A stretch of DNA of 12,239 nucleotides, taken from assembly GCA_903834645.1 (NCBI GenBank), contig CAILKA010000460.1, forward strand, positions 1 through 12,239. Direction: 5' to 3'. Each line of letters begins with the position of its first letter. Position 1 is the first letter of the stretch. Under the pieces are notes generated by a model that ran no database searches, had not been told where the DNA came from, and saw nothing but the letters and a program-made list of their open reading frames with translations. This DNA is from an uncultured beta proteobacterium (lineage in GTDB: Bacteria; Pseudomonadota; Gammaproteobacteria; Burkholderiales; Burkholderiaceae_C). Below are positions 1 through 5,808 of this stretch, piece by piece. Position numbers and translations under genes: made by a program.

Positions 1-1
1 C

Positions 2-316
2 GCGCCCATCGCCGCAGCCCTGGGCATCACGCACCTGCTGGCCACCGAGCTCGAGCGCGATGCTGCGGGCCGCGTCACGGGTCGTATCCGCGGCACACCC
101 GCGCTGCGCGCGGGCACGGTCATGCGCGTGGAGAACTGGCTCGCGGGCCTGGGCACGACGCTTGCGGCCTGTACGCGCAGCACCTATTACGGTGATTCCA
201 CCAACGACCTGCCTCTGCTCGAGCAGGTTTCGCACCCGGTGGCCACGAACCCAGGGCCGGCGCTCGAACGCTTTGCGGCGCAGCGCGGCTGGCCCGTCCT
301 GAGGCTTTTCCCATGA
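2..316 (+). CDS. HAD-IB family phosphatase, C-terminal part (5' truncated by window edge)
   Basis: This is the last 104 codons of a haloacid dehalogenase superfamily phosphatase; the N-terminal part with the nucleophile Asp lies outside the window. The visible piece carries the family's last motif, YYGDSTNDLPLL (Gly-Asp-Ser then Asp), which coordinates the catalytic Mg2+. It is preceded by the ATELERD...GRVTGRI strand region typical of SerB-like HAD-IB proteins, and followed by a short tail resembling 'A-T-N-P-gly-P-A-L-x-x-x-A-x-x-x-G-W-P-V-L'. The family dephosphorylates small phosphomonoesters in the cytoplasm; the substrate cannot be read from the sequence. Its TGA overlaps the ATG of pcnB (ATGA), so the two are probably translationally coupled. 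Family assignment is firm, function is open. Confidence 0.85.
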   Translation, partial: APIAAALGITHLLATELERDAAGRVTGRIRGTPALRAGTVMRVENWLAGLGTTLAACTRSTYYGDSTNDLPLLEQVSHPVATNPGPALERFAAQRGWPVLRLFP

Positions 317-2022
317 TCAAGAAGTTCATCCAGCGCCTGCTCGGCCAATCCGGCGCAGCCCAGCCGCCTGCGCCCTCACTGCCGCCGCCGGCGCCGCCCT
401 TGCTGGGCACACGGCGCGAGATCCCGGCAGCCGAGCACGGCATCGACCCCTCGCTGCTCGATGAGCGCGCCGTGCGCGTCGTGCGCTCCCTGCGCGAGGC
501 GGGCCACCAGGCCTACGTCGTGGGAGGGGCGGTGCGCGACCTCCTCGTGGGCCGGCGCCCGAAAGACTTCGACGTTGCCACCGACGCCACCCCCGAGCAG
601 GTCAAGGCGCTGTTTCGCCGTGCCTTCATCATCGGGCGGCGCTTCCGGATCGTGCACGTCGTGTTCGGCCGAGGGCGCGAGCACGAGGTGATCGAGGTGT
701 CGACCTTCCGGGCGCTGCTCGACACCGAGGCTGCCGAGCAGGTACAGGGCAACGAGAAGACCTCGCGCAGCGAACTTGCCGGCAAGTCGCACGTGGTGGA
801 CGCCAGTGGCCGGGTGCTGCGCGACAACGTCTGGGGCCCGCAGGTGGAGGACGCGGCGCGCCGCGACTTCAGCGTCAACGCGATGTACTACGAGCCGCTG
901 ACGCAGACCCTGGTCGATTACCACGGAGGCCTGGCGGACGTGCGCGCACGCGTGCTGCGCATGATCGGCGACCCCGCCACGCGCTACCGCGAGGATCCCG
1001 TGCGCCTGATTCGTGCCGTGCGCTTTGCGGCCAAGCTCGGCTTCACGCTCGATGCGCGTACCCAGGCTCCGGTGCGGGAGATGGCGCCGCTGCTGGCCAA
1101 CGTGCCGGCCTCGCGCCTGTTCGACGAGATGATCAAGCTGCTGCAGACCGGGCACGCGATCGCGAGCCTGGAGGAGTTGCGCCGCCAGGGGCTGGAGCGA
1201 GGCGTCTTCGCCGTGCTCGACGCCGCCCTTGCGCCCGTGGAGGGCGAGGCCGGCACGCGGCGCGACGCCTTCGTGCGCCTGGCCCTGCAAGACACCGACC
1301 GGCGCGTGGCAGAGGGCCGCGCGGTGGCGCCCAGCTTCCTGCTGGCCTGCCTGCTGTGGTACGACGTGCAGCAGCGCTGGGCGGCGGCTCGCGCGCAGGG
1401 CGAATCGCCGTTTCCGGCGCTGCAGCAGGCGATCGATGCCGTCTTCGATGCGCGCATCGGCGACATCTCAGGGCGCGGCCGCATCGCCTCCGACATGCGC
1501 GAGATCTGGCAGATGCAGCCGCGCTTCGAGCGCCGCACGGCGGCCACGGCGGCCTCGCTGGTGGAGCAGCCGCGCTTTCGGGCGGGCTATGACTTCCTGC
1601 GCCTGCGTGCCGACGTGGGCGAGGTGAACCCCGAGCTTGCCGACTGGTGGGAAGACTATTCCCTGGGCACCGAGGAGGAGCGCGAGGCGTTGTTGCAGGA
1701 CGCGAAGGCTCGCGCAGCGCCGCGCAAGTCGGCCGGCCGGACATCGACGAGCACCCCCCCCGCATCGGTCTCGTCAGCGGGCGCCCGTGTGGCGCCCACC
1801 GGGTCTGGTCGTACGGATGAGGCACACGAGGAGGTCGAGCCGGGCGAAGCCCCCGATCACGCCGAGGGCGCCGACGGCTCCGAGGGTGGTGAGGGCTCCG
1901 CGCCGCGCAAGCGCCGGCGCCGGCGCCGGCGTGGTGGGCGCGCCTCGCTGGCCGGGGCGGATGACGCGGGCTCGCCTTCGGGGCCTGCGGGTGGGGAAGG
2001 CCCCGGGCACGAGGGGCGGTGA
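313..2022 (+). CDS. pcnB: poly(A) polymerase I
   Basis: Adds 3' poly(A) tails to RNA and so promotes decay by exonucleases; cytoplasmic. 569 residues. The nucleotidyltransferase core begins with GGAVRD (residues 71-76) and the catalytic Asp pair in DFD (85-87). The IIGRRFRIVHV segment (about 106-116) is characteristic of bacterial poly(A) polymerases rather than CCA-adding enzymes. RRDFSVNAMYY (about 184-194) and YREDPVRLIRAVRFAAKLGF (about 226-245) follow, then the helical RNA-binding half. From about residue 475 the protein becomes a low-complexity Ser/Pro/Gly/Glu tail with a run of seven arginines, which makes it about 100 residues longer than E. coli PcnB (about 465). Such basic tails occur in other betaproteobacterial PcnB proteins. 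The start is ATG with GAGG at 301-304, overlapping the upstream HAD stop. The folK gene that often follows pcnB is absent here. Confidence 0.95.
   Translation: MIKKFIQRLLGQSGAAQPPAPSLPPPAPPLLGTRREIPAAEHGIDPSLLDERAVRVVRSLREAGHQAYVVGGAVRDLLVGRRPKDFDVATDATPEQVKALFRRAFIIGRRFRIVHVVFGRGREHEVIEVSTFRALLDTEAAEQVQGNEKTSRSELAGKSHVVDASGRVLRDNVWGPQVEDAARRDFSVNAMYYEPLTQTLVDYHGGLADVRARVLRMIGDPATRYREDPVRLIRAVRFAAKLGFTLDARTQAPVREMAPLLANVPASRLFDEMIKLLQTGHAIASLEELRRQGLERGVFAVLDAALAPVEGEAGTRRDAFVRLALQDTDRRVAEGRAVAPSFLLACLLWYDVQQRWAAARAQGESPFPALQQAIDAVFDARIGDISGRGRIASDMREIWQMQPRFERRTAATAASLVEQPRFRAGYDFLRLRADVGEVNPELADWWEDYSLGTEEEREALLQDAKARAAPRKSAGRTSTSTPPASVSSAGARVAPTGSGRTDEAHEEVEPGEAPDHAEGADGSEGGEGSAPRKRRRRRRRGGRASLAGADDAGSPSGPAGGEGPGHEGR
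1754..1761 (+). repeat. C8 homopolymer inside pcnB
   Basis: Eight consecutive cytosines span the Thr-Pro-Pro codons just before the basic tail of PcnB. A one-base slip here would change the reading frame of roughly the last 87 codons while leaving the catalytic core intact. This may be a mutable site or simply a GC-rich coincidence. Confidence 0.7.
1911..1930 (+). repeat. tandem GCGCCG hexamer (3.3 copies) encoding the Arg run of PcnB
   Basis: Three full GCGCCG units plus GC lie in frame. Together with flanking bases they encode seven successive arginines by alternating CGC and CGG codons. The repeat is also largely self-complementary, so it can fold or slip in steps of two codons, lengthening or shortening the basic tract without a frameshift. 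Confidence 0.75.
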
Positions 2023-2373
2023 ATGGGTGCAACCGTGTGGCTTCAGGTGGTGGGGCTGCTGCTGCTGTCCAACCTCTTCATGACTTTTGCCTGGTACGGG
2101 CACCTGCGCCACTTCTCGGTTTCGCCCTGGTGGGTGGCCGCCTTCGTCAGCTGGGGCATCGCGTTGTTCGAGTATCTGCTGCAAGTGCCGGCGAACCGAA
2201 TCGGCTGGGCGGGCGGCTTCACACTGGCGCAGCTCAAGATCACACAAGAGGTGATCACGCTGGCGGTGTTCGTGCCCTTCGCGGTGGTCTGGATGGGCCA
2301 GCCGCTCAAGCTCGACTATCTGTGGGCCGCACTGTGCCTCGTGGGGGCGGTGTACTTCATCTTTCGCGCCTGA
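2023..2373 (+). CDS. DMT family / DUF486 small membrane protein
   Basis: A 116-residue, highly hydrophobic protein with four predicted transmembrane segments: about residues 6-24, 35-53, 75-91 and 97-114. The pattern includes TFAWYGHL near the first helix, FEYLLQVPANRIG in the middle and LKITQEVITL before helix 3, which fits the DUF486 family placed in the drug/metabolite transporter superfamily. Proteins of this size with four helices usually act as dimers in the inner membrane; no substrate can be assigned. The ATG directly follows the pcnB stop with no spacer, and GAGGGG (2011-2016) gives a good ribosome binding site, so it is co-translated with pcnB. Family call is good, function unknown. 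Confidence 0.85.
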   Translation: MGATVWLQVVGLLLLSNLFMTFAWYGHLRHFSVSPWWVAAFVSWGIALFEYLLQVPANRIGWAGGFTLAQLKITQEVITLAVFVPFAVVWMGQPLKLDYLWAALCLVGAVYFIFRA

Positions 2374-2457
2374 AGCTGGCGCGATGGCGGGTTCGTGCCA
2401 TCATCGTCGGCGTGACGTGTTGGTTTCGCGGCACCCCGCCCCGACCCGGAGAGGCGC
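2374..2457 (+). promoter_or_regulatory. short intergenic region with RBS for the DUF47 gene
   Basis: The 84-bp gap holds a modest inverted repeat (GATGGC at 2383-2388 with GCCATC at 2397-2402, 8-nt loop) and a strong purine-rich ribosome binding site, GGAGAGG, at 2448-2454 just before the ATG at 2458. No convincing promoter is visible. The hairpin has no T-run, so a terminator role is uncertain. Confidence 0.45.
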
Positions 2458-3105
2458 ATGAACATCGGCAAGCTGCTGCCCCGCGCGCGCAGGTTCTACG
2501 CGCTCTTTGACGAGCATGGATCGCGCATCGGCGCGGGGGCTCACGCCTTCCTGGCGCTGGTGGAGAACTACGACGACGCAACCCTGCGCCACCAGCATGC
2601 CGCAGAGGTCGACGCGGCCGAGCGCTCGGCCGACCGCGTGACGGCGGAGGTCGTGCGCCTGCTCCACCAGACCCTGATCACGCCGATCGAGCGCGGACAG
2701 ATCCTGGGCCTCATCAATGCCATGGACGATGTGCTCGACCTGGTGCAGGATGCCACCGAGACGCTCTCGCTTTACGACGTGCGCACGATCCGCCCGGAGG
2801 TGGTGCAGCTCGCCAACATCAGCGTGCGCTGCTGCGAGCGCGTCCAGCACGCGGTGACGCTGCTTCCGCGCCTGGATGAGGCGGCTGTGGCACAGGCGGC
2901 CATCAAGACCTGCGACGAAATCGACCGGCTGGAGTCCGACGCCGACCGCGTGATGCGTGCGGCGATGAGCCAGCTGTTTCGCGAGGAGCCCGACGTGCGC
3001 GAGGTGATCAAGCTCAAGGCCGTCTACGAACTGCTCGAGTCGATCACCGACCGCTGCGAAGACGTGGCCAACCTCGTCGAGGGCATCGTCCTGAAGAGCC
3101 GTTGA
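2458..3105 (+). CDS. DUF47 family PhoU-like protein (phosphate transport accessory)
   Basis: A 215-residue all-helical protein of the DUF47/PhoU-like family. Members resemble half or more of the phosphate regulator PhoU and are normally encoded next to a low-affinity PiT phosphate transporter, whose activity they are thought to modulate. Visible family features are the N-terminal LLPRARRFYALFDEH, the acid- and His-rich helix around residues 38-62 (AAEVDAAERSADRVTAEVVR), ITPIERGQILGLINAMDDVLD (about 75-95), and the second acidic helix EIDRLESDADRVMR with LLESITDRCEDVANLVEGIVLK at the C-terminus. The repeated E-x-x-x-D-type helices are where PhoU proteins bind metal. No pit gene follows: the next gene is a convergent TM2 protein. 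The start is ATG with a strong RBS. Family call is firm, role inferred. Confidence 0.9.
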   Translation: MNIGKLLPRARRFYALFDEHGSRIGAGAHAFLALVENYDDATLRHQHAAEVDAAERSADRVTAEVVRLLHQTLITPIERGQILGLINAMDDVLDLVQDATETLSLYDVRTIRPEVVQLANISVRCCERVQHAVTLLPRLDEAAVAQAAIKTCDEIDRLESDADRVMRAAMSQLFREEPDVREVIKLKAVYELLESITDRCEDVANLVEGIVLKSR

Positions 3106-3124
3106 GGGCCGGTGGCAACGGCTC
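3096..3124 (+). terminator. 9-bp perfect hairpin covering both convergent stop codons
   Basis: GAGCCGTTG (3096-3104) pairs perfectly with CAACGGCTC (3116-3124) around an 11-nt loop. The stem contains most of the stop codon of the DUF47 gene on the plus strand and of the TM2 gene on the minus strand. Because the two genes converge here, it is a candidate bidirectional terminator. Neither side carries a T-run, so intrinsic termination is not certain. Confidence 0.5.
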
Positions 3125-3569
3125 AGCGCTGTGCGCTCGGCTGGCCGAGCTGCCACTCGAAGAACTTCTGGCCGCCGAAGGCGATCGTCCCCATCAGCAC
3201 GCCAGCGCCCATGAGCAGCGCCACGATCACTCCCAGCACGGGCCCCCAACCCGTGGCCCGAGGCGGCTGGCCCGGATTGTGGCGCGCCTCCCATTTCTCG
3301 TCGGGCGTGAGCCCGTAGACGATCGCGCACAGCATCGACTGCGCGATCATCAGCCCAAGCACCGGGATGAGCAGCCACGACAGCACGTCGTCCTGGCCCA
3401 TCTCGCGCATGCGCAGCACGCCGAGCATCCCGACCCCCGTTGGAATCGGGTGCAGCCATCCGAGTACGTCCCCCCATCCGCGCAGATACAGGCGGTGCAG
3501 GCCGAGCGTGCCCCCCAGCACGGCAAGCCAGGTGGCGAGGGTCTTGGAGCGGTAATGAGGGGCGTCCAT
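3123..3569 (-). CDS. TM2 domain-containing membrane protein
   Basis: A 148-residue membrane protein with an N-terminal TM2 module: KTLATWLAVLGGTLGLHRLYLRG followed by a second hydrophobic segment. It has the Gly-x-x-Gly-x-His-Arg-x-Tyr signature of TM2 (NINE-type) proteins. Two further hydrophobic stretches follow (about 75-98 and 115-137), separated by a polar loop containing TPDEKWEARHNP. The molecular role of stand-alone TM2 proteins is unknown. ATG at 3569 is preferred; a GTG at 3578 in the same frame would add three residues, and neither has a well-spaced RBS. The gene converges on DUF47, sharing a hairpin at the stops, and diverges from rpsP, whose candidate -10 box lies immediately upstream of the GTG. 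Confidence 0.8.
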   Translation of the reverse strand: MDAPHYRSKTLATWLAVLGGTLGLHRLYLRGWGDVLGWLHPIPTGVGMLGVLRMREMGQDDVLSWLLIPVLGLMIAQSMLCAIVYGLTPDEKWEARHNPGQPPRATGWGPVLGVIVALLMGAGVLMGTIAFGGQKFFEWQLGQPSAQR

Positions 3570-3578
3570 CTCCCGCAC

Positions 3579-3584
3579 TATAAT
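3579..3584 (+). promoter_or_regulatory. -10 box (TATAAT) of the rpsP-trmD operon promoter
   Basis: A perfect TATAAT in a very GC-rich background, about 178 bp before the rpsP start and at the right place for a long 5' leader. No good TTGACA-like -35 lies 16-18 bp upstream (the sequence there is near TGAGGG). The call therefore rests on the -10 box and position. Confidence 0.6.
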
Positions 3585-3600
3585 GCTGGGTTCTCCGGCG

Positions 3601-3724
3601 ACGGCCTCGCGTCCTGGTCATTCAGGTTTGCGAGGCGTATCTACGGCGCCGGTCCTTGGTGCGGAACGCGAAGTGGCGATCCGCACCGGCTTCCCGATTG
3701 TCGGCCCTGTGTGTCTCCAGGGTC
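3601..3724 (+). ncRNA. structured 5' leader of the rpsP operon (three hairpins)
   Basis: Between the -10 box and the rpsP ATG lie three consecutive inverted repeats. Hairpin 1: GCCTCGC (3604-3610) with GCGAGGC (3630-3636), plus inner CCTG/CAGG. Hairpin 2: GGTGCGGA (3658-3665) with TCCGCACC (3680-3687), continued inside by CGC/GCG. Hairpin 3: GGCCCTG (3703-3709) with CAGGGTC (3718-3724), with one G-T pair. GCCGGT (3648-3653) can also pair with ACCGGC (3685-3690), competing with hairpin 2. This suggests a cis-acting RNA controlling ribosomal protein synthesis. I do not recognise it as a named family. Confidence 0.5.
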
Positions 3725-3761
3725 CGGCGGTCACTGACTGTTCAAACAAGGCTTTTCCAAC

Positions 3762-4025
3762 ATGGTCGTGATCCGTCTGGCTCGTGGTGGCGCCAAGGGG
3801 CGTCCGTTCTTCAACATCGTCGTGGCCGACTCGCGCGAGCGCCGCGACGGGCGCTTCATCGAGCGCGTGGGCTTCTACAACCCCGTGGCTGCTGGCGGCG
3901 AGCAGGGTCTGCGCATCGCACTTGACCGCGTCACGCACTGGGCCGGTCTGGGTGCCAAGGCCTCTCCCACCGTCGAGCGCCTGCTCGACCAGGCTCGCAA
4001 GGCAGTGGCGGGCGCCGCAGCCTGA
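3762..4025 (+). CDS. rpsP: 30S ribosomal protein S16
   Basis: S16 is a small 30S subunit protein that binds 16S rRNA and is needed early in subunit assembly. The 87-residue length is normal. The N-terminus MVVIRLARGGAKGRPFFNIV, then VADSRERRDGRFIERVGFYNP (about 21-41) and the C-terminal D-R-V-x-x-W-x-x-x-G-A-x-x-x-x-T-V segment are diagnostic. It heads the classic rpsP-rimM-trmD-rplS operon. The ATG has only a weak AAGG (3748-3751) but a long structured leader and a consensus -10 box upstream, consistent with regulated, high-level expression. The C-terminus is short and Ala-rich. Confidence 0.97.
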   Translation: MVVIRLARGGAKGRPFFNIVVADSRERRDGRFIERVGFYNPVAAGGEQGLRIALDRVTHWAGLGAKASPTVERLLDQARKAVAGAAA

Positions 4026-4054
4026 ACGCGCCGGCCGAGCCGCGTCGCCCGGCC

Positions 4055-4597
4055 GTGGAAGCCGAGTTCCCGGTCGATGCGGTCGAGGTCGGCCGCATCG
4101 CAGGCGCGTGGGGGGTCAAGGGCTGGATCCGCGTGGAACCTTACGCGACCGACCCGCAGGCTCTCTTTTCCTCCAAGCGGTGGCACTTGCGGCCGCCGGA
4201 TCCGCTTCCGGCTGGCCCGCCTCGGGCATGGCCGGCCTTGCTGCGGGTCATCCATGCGCGTGAGCATGGGTCGGCGGTCGTGGCGCAGGTCGACGGCATC
4301 CAGGACCGCGACGCTGCGCAGGCACTTTACGCTGGGCGCGTCTATGTCTCGCGTGCAAGCTTTCCGACGCCTGCGGCCAACGAGTATTACTGGGTCGACC
4401 TGATCGGTCTGGCGGTCGTGAACCGGCAGGGCGAGTCGCTCGGCGAAGTCACGGATCTGCTCGACACCGGCGCGCACGCAGTGCTGCGCCTGCGCCGCGG
4501 TGAGGCCGAGGTGCTGATTCCGTTCGTGGATGCCTACGTCGACAGCGTGGATCTGGCCGCGCGCACGATCGTCGTCGACTGGGGCCTGGACTACTGA
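4055..4597 (+). CDS. rimM: ribosome maturation factor RimM
   Basis: RimM binds the 30S subunit through S19 and assists maturation of the 16S rRNA head domain. 180 residues, normal for the family. The N-terminal domain shows EVGRIAGAWGVKGWIRVEP (about 11-29), the hallmark Gly-Arg-Ile...Gly-x-x-Gly. The C-terminal PRC-barrel starts at EYYWVDLIGLAVVN (about 108-121) and continues through GEVTDLLDTGAHAVL to VLIPFV and the closing VVDWGL. The start is GTG at 4055, 29 nt after rpsP, with no clear Shine-Dalgarno. A CTG overlapping the rpsP stop at 4022 is in the same frame, but the residues before 4055 are not conserved-looking. The weak start fits the low RimM output known for this operon in E. coli. 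Confidence 0.95.
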   Translation: MEAEFPVDAVEVGRIAGAWGVKGWIRVEPYATDPQALFSSKRWHLRPPDPLPAGPPRAWPALLRVIHAREHGSAVVAQVDGIQDRDAAQALYAGRVYVSRASFPTPAANEYYWVDLIGLAVVNRQGESLGEVTDLLDTGAHAVLRLRRGEAEVLIPFVDAYVDSVDLAARTIVVDWGLDY

Positions 4598-4607
4598 CGC
4601 GGCCAGC

Positions 4608-5354
4608 GTGCGCTTCGACATCGTCACGCTCTTTCCGGAGCTCTTTGCGGCGCATCTCGAGCACGGCGTGACGCGTCGCGCCTTTGCCGGCGGCGCCGTG
4701 CAAGTGCAGCTGTGGCCGTTGCGCGAGCACGCCACCGACACCTACAGGCGGGTCGATGATCGCCCCTTTGGTGGCGGGCCGGGCATGGTGCTGCTGGCCG
4801 AGCCGCTGGAGCGGGCGCTGTCGGCAGTGCGCGCGCAGCGTGGCGAGGAGGCGCCGGTTGTGCACTTCACGCCGGCCGGGCGCCGGCTCGACCAAGCCGC
4901 GGTGCGCGAGTTCGCGCGCGGCCCCGGCGCCATCCTGCTGTGCGGCCGCTACGAAGGCATGGACCAGCGCGTGATCGACCGCCACGTGACGCATGAGATC
5001 AGCCTGGGCGACTACGTGCTGTCTGGGGGCGAGCTGCCCGCACTCGTGCTGCTCGACGCGGTGGCACGGCTGCAGGAGGGGGTGCTGCCCGCGCCCTCGC
5101 ACGAGCAGGACAGCTTTTCCGACGGATTGCTGGAAGGCCCGGCCTACAGCCGCCCGGAGTTGCTGCCCGATGGGCGCGGCGTGCCCGAGGTGCTGCTGTC
5201 CGGGCACCACGCGCGCATCTCGCAGTGGCGCCGCGAGCAGGCGCTGGCGCTCACGGCCCGCAGGCGCCCGGACCTGATCGAAGCGGCGCGCACAGAGGGC
5301 CGCCTGAGCCCGGCCGACGAGGCCTTCCTCTCCCGGCTGGCACGCGGGCTATAA
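4608..5354 (+). CDS. trmD: tRNA (guanine(37)-N1)-methyltransferase
   Basis: TrmD uses S-adenosylmethionine to make m1G at position 37, next to the anticodon of tRNAs reading CNN and GGN-type codons, which prevents +1 frameshifting. 248 residues, usual length. Starting at GTG 4608 gives the expected N-terminus (M)RFDIVTLFPELF. The reading frame is open upstream, but that part overlaps rimM. Landmarks: DDRPFGGGPGM (50-60), LLCGRYEGMDQRV (110-122), and the trefoil-knot SAM site ISLGDYVLSGGELPALVLLDA (131-151). The gap after rimM is only 10 nt and no good Shine-Dalgarno is present, so coupling to rimM is likely. The TAA stop lies inside a TATAAT box that probably serves rplS. Confidence 0.96.
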   Translation: MRFDIVTLFPELFAAHLEHGVTRRAFAGGAVQVQLWPLREHATDTYRRVDDRPFGGGPGMVLLAEPLERALSAVRAQRGEEAPVVHFTPAGRRLDQAAVREFARGPGAILLCGRYEGMDQRVIDRHVTHEISLGDYVLSGGELPALVLLDAVARLQEGVLPAPSHEQDSFSDGLLEGPAYSRPELLPDGRGVPEVLLSGHHARISQWRREQALALTARRRPDLIEAARTEGRLSPADEAFLSRLARGL

Positions 5355-5355
5355 T
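5350..5355 (+). promoter_or_regulatory. candidate internal -10 box (TATAAT) for rplS
   Basis: A perfect TATAAT includes the trmD stop codon and lies 99 bp before the rplS ATG. The best -35-like hexamer is TTCCTC at 5325-5330 with a 19-bp spacer, which is poor. The position suits separate transcription of rplS and the genes after it. Confidence 0.5.
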
Positions 5356-5388
5356 CGAAGGCTTTTCGATCCTCTGCCGGACACGGCG

Positions 5389-5405
5389 GGGGCGCCAGTC
5401 GCCCC
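5389..5405 (+). other. GC hairpin in the rplS leader
   Basis: GGGGCG (5389-5394) pairs with CGCCCC (5400-5405) around a 5-nt loop, in the 100-nt gap between trmD and rplS. It could slow RNA decay from the 3' side or attenuate. No T-run follows, so it is not called a terminator. Confidence 0.4.
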
Positions 5406-5454
5406 GGCCACCACTCCTTCACCAACCGCCGCGCACGATCGATCCGGAGCCCCC

Positions 5455-5808
5455 ATGGACATCATCCAGACCCTCGAGCAGGAAGAGATTGCCCGCCTGG
5501 GCAAGAACCTTCCCCCCTTCGCCCCCGGCGACACCGTGATCGTCAGCGTCAATGTGGTCGAAGGCACTCGCAAGCGCGTGCAGGCCTACGAGGGCGTGGT
5601 GATCGCCAAGCGCAACCGCGGCCTGAACTCGAGCTTCATCGTGCGCAAGGTCTCCAGCGGCGAGGGTGTGGAGCGCACGTTCCAGCTCTACAGCCCGCTG
5701 ATTGCCAGCATCGAGGTCAAGCGCCGCGGCGATGTGCGTCGCGCCAAGCTCTACTTCCTGCGCCAGCGCAGCGGCAAGTCGGCCCGCATCAAGGCCAAGC
5801 TCGCTTGA
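5455..5808 (+). CDS. rplS: 50S ribosomal protein L19
   Basis: L19 sits at the 30S-50S interface of the large subunit. 117 residues, normal length. Diagnostic stretches are the N-terminal helix IIQTLEQEEIARLGKNLPPF, then FAPGDTVIVSVNVVEGTRKRVQ (about 22-43), the highly conserved EGVVIAKRNRGLNSSFIVRK (about 46-65) and VERTFQLYSP, and the basic tail VRRAKLYFLRQRSGKSARIK. ATG with a clear GGAG (5446-5449) five bases upstream, the best ribosome binding site in this operon, and a candidate promoter of its own at 5350. Its stop overlaps the TTG start of the following Nudix gene (TTGA). Confidence 0.97.
   Translation: MDIIQTLEQEEIARLGKNLPPFAPGDTVIVSVNVVEGTRKRVQAYEGVVIAKRNRGLNSSFIVRKVSSGEGVERTFQLYSPLIASIEVKRRGDVRRAKLYFLRQRSGKSARIKAKLA

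Noticed and set aside
376..1290. Long open frame on the minus strand opposite pcnB
   Set aside because: Antisense shadow of a clearly conserved gene. GC-rich third positions keep opposite frames open; no motif or RBS is seen.
2401..3621. Long minus-strand open frame across the DUF47 gene and the TM2 gene
   Set aside because: Overlaps two recognisable genes, and its protein is low-complexity Arg/Ala/Gly-rich without a fold signature.
3583..3771. Possible 62-codon leader peptide ending over the rpsP start
   Set aside because: Its ATG lies inside the -10 box, so it would not be on the transcript, and it has no RBS.
4530..4607. Upstream extension of trmD within rimM
   Set aside because: The conserved TrmD N-terminus begins exactly at GTG 4608; the earlier codons only overlap rimM in another frame.
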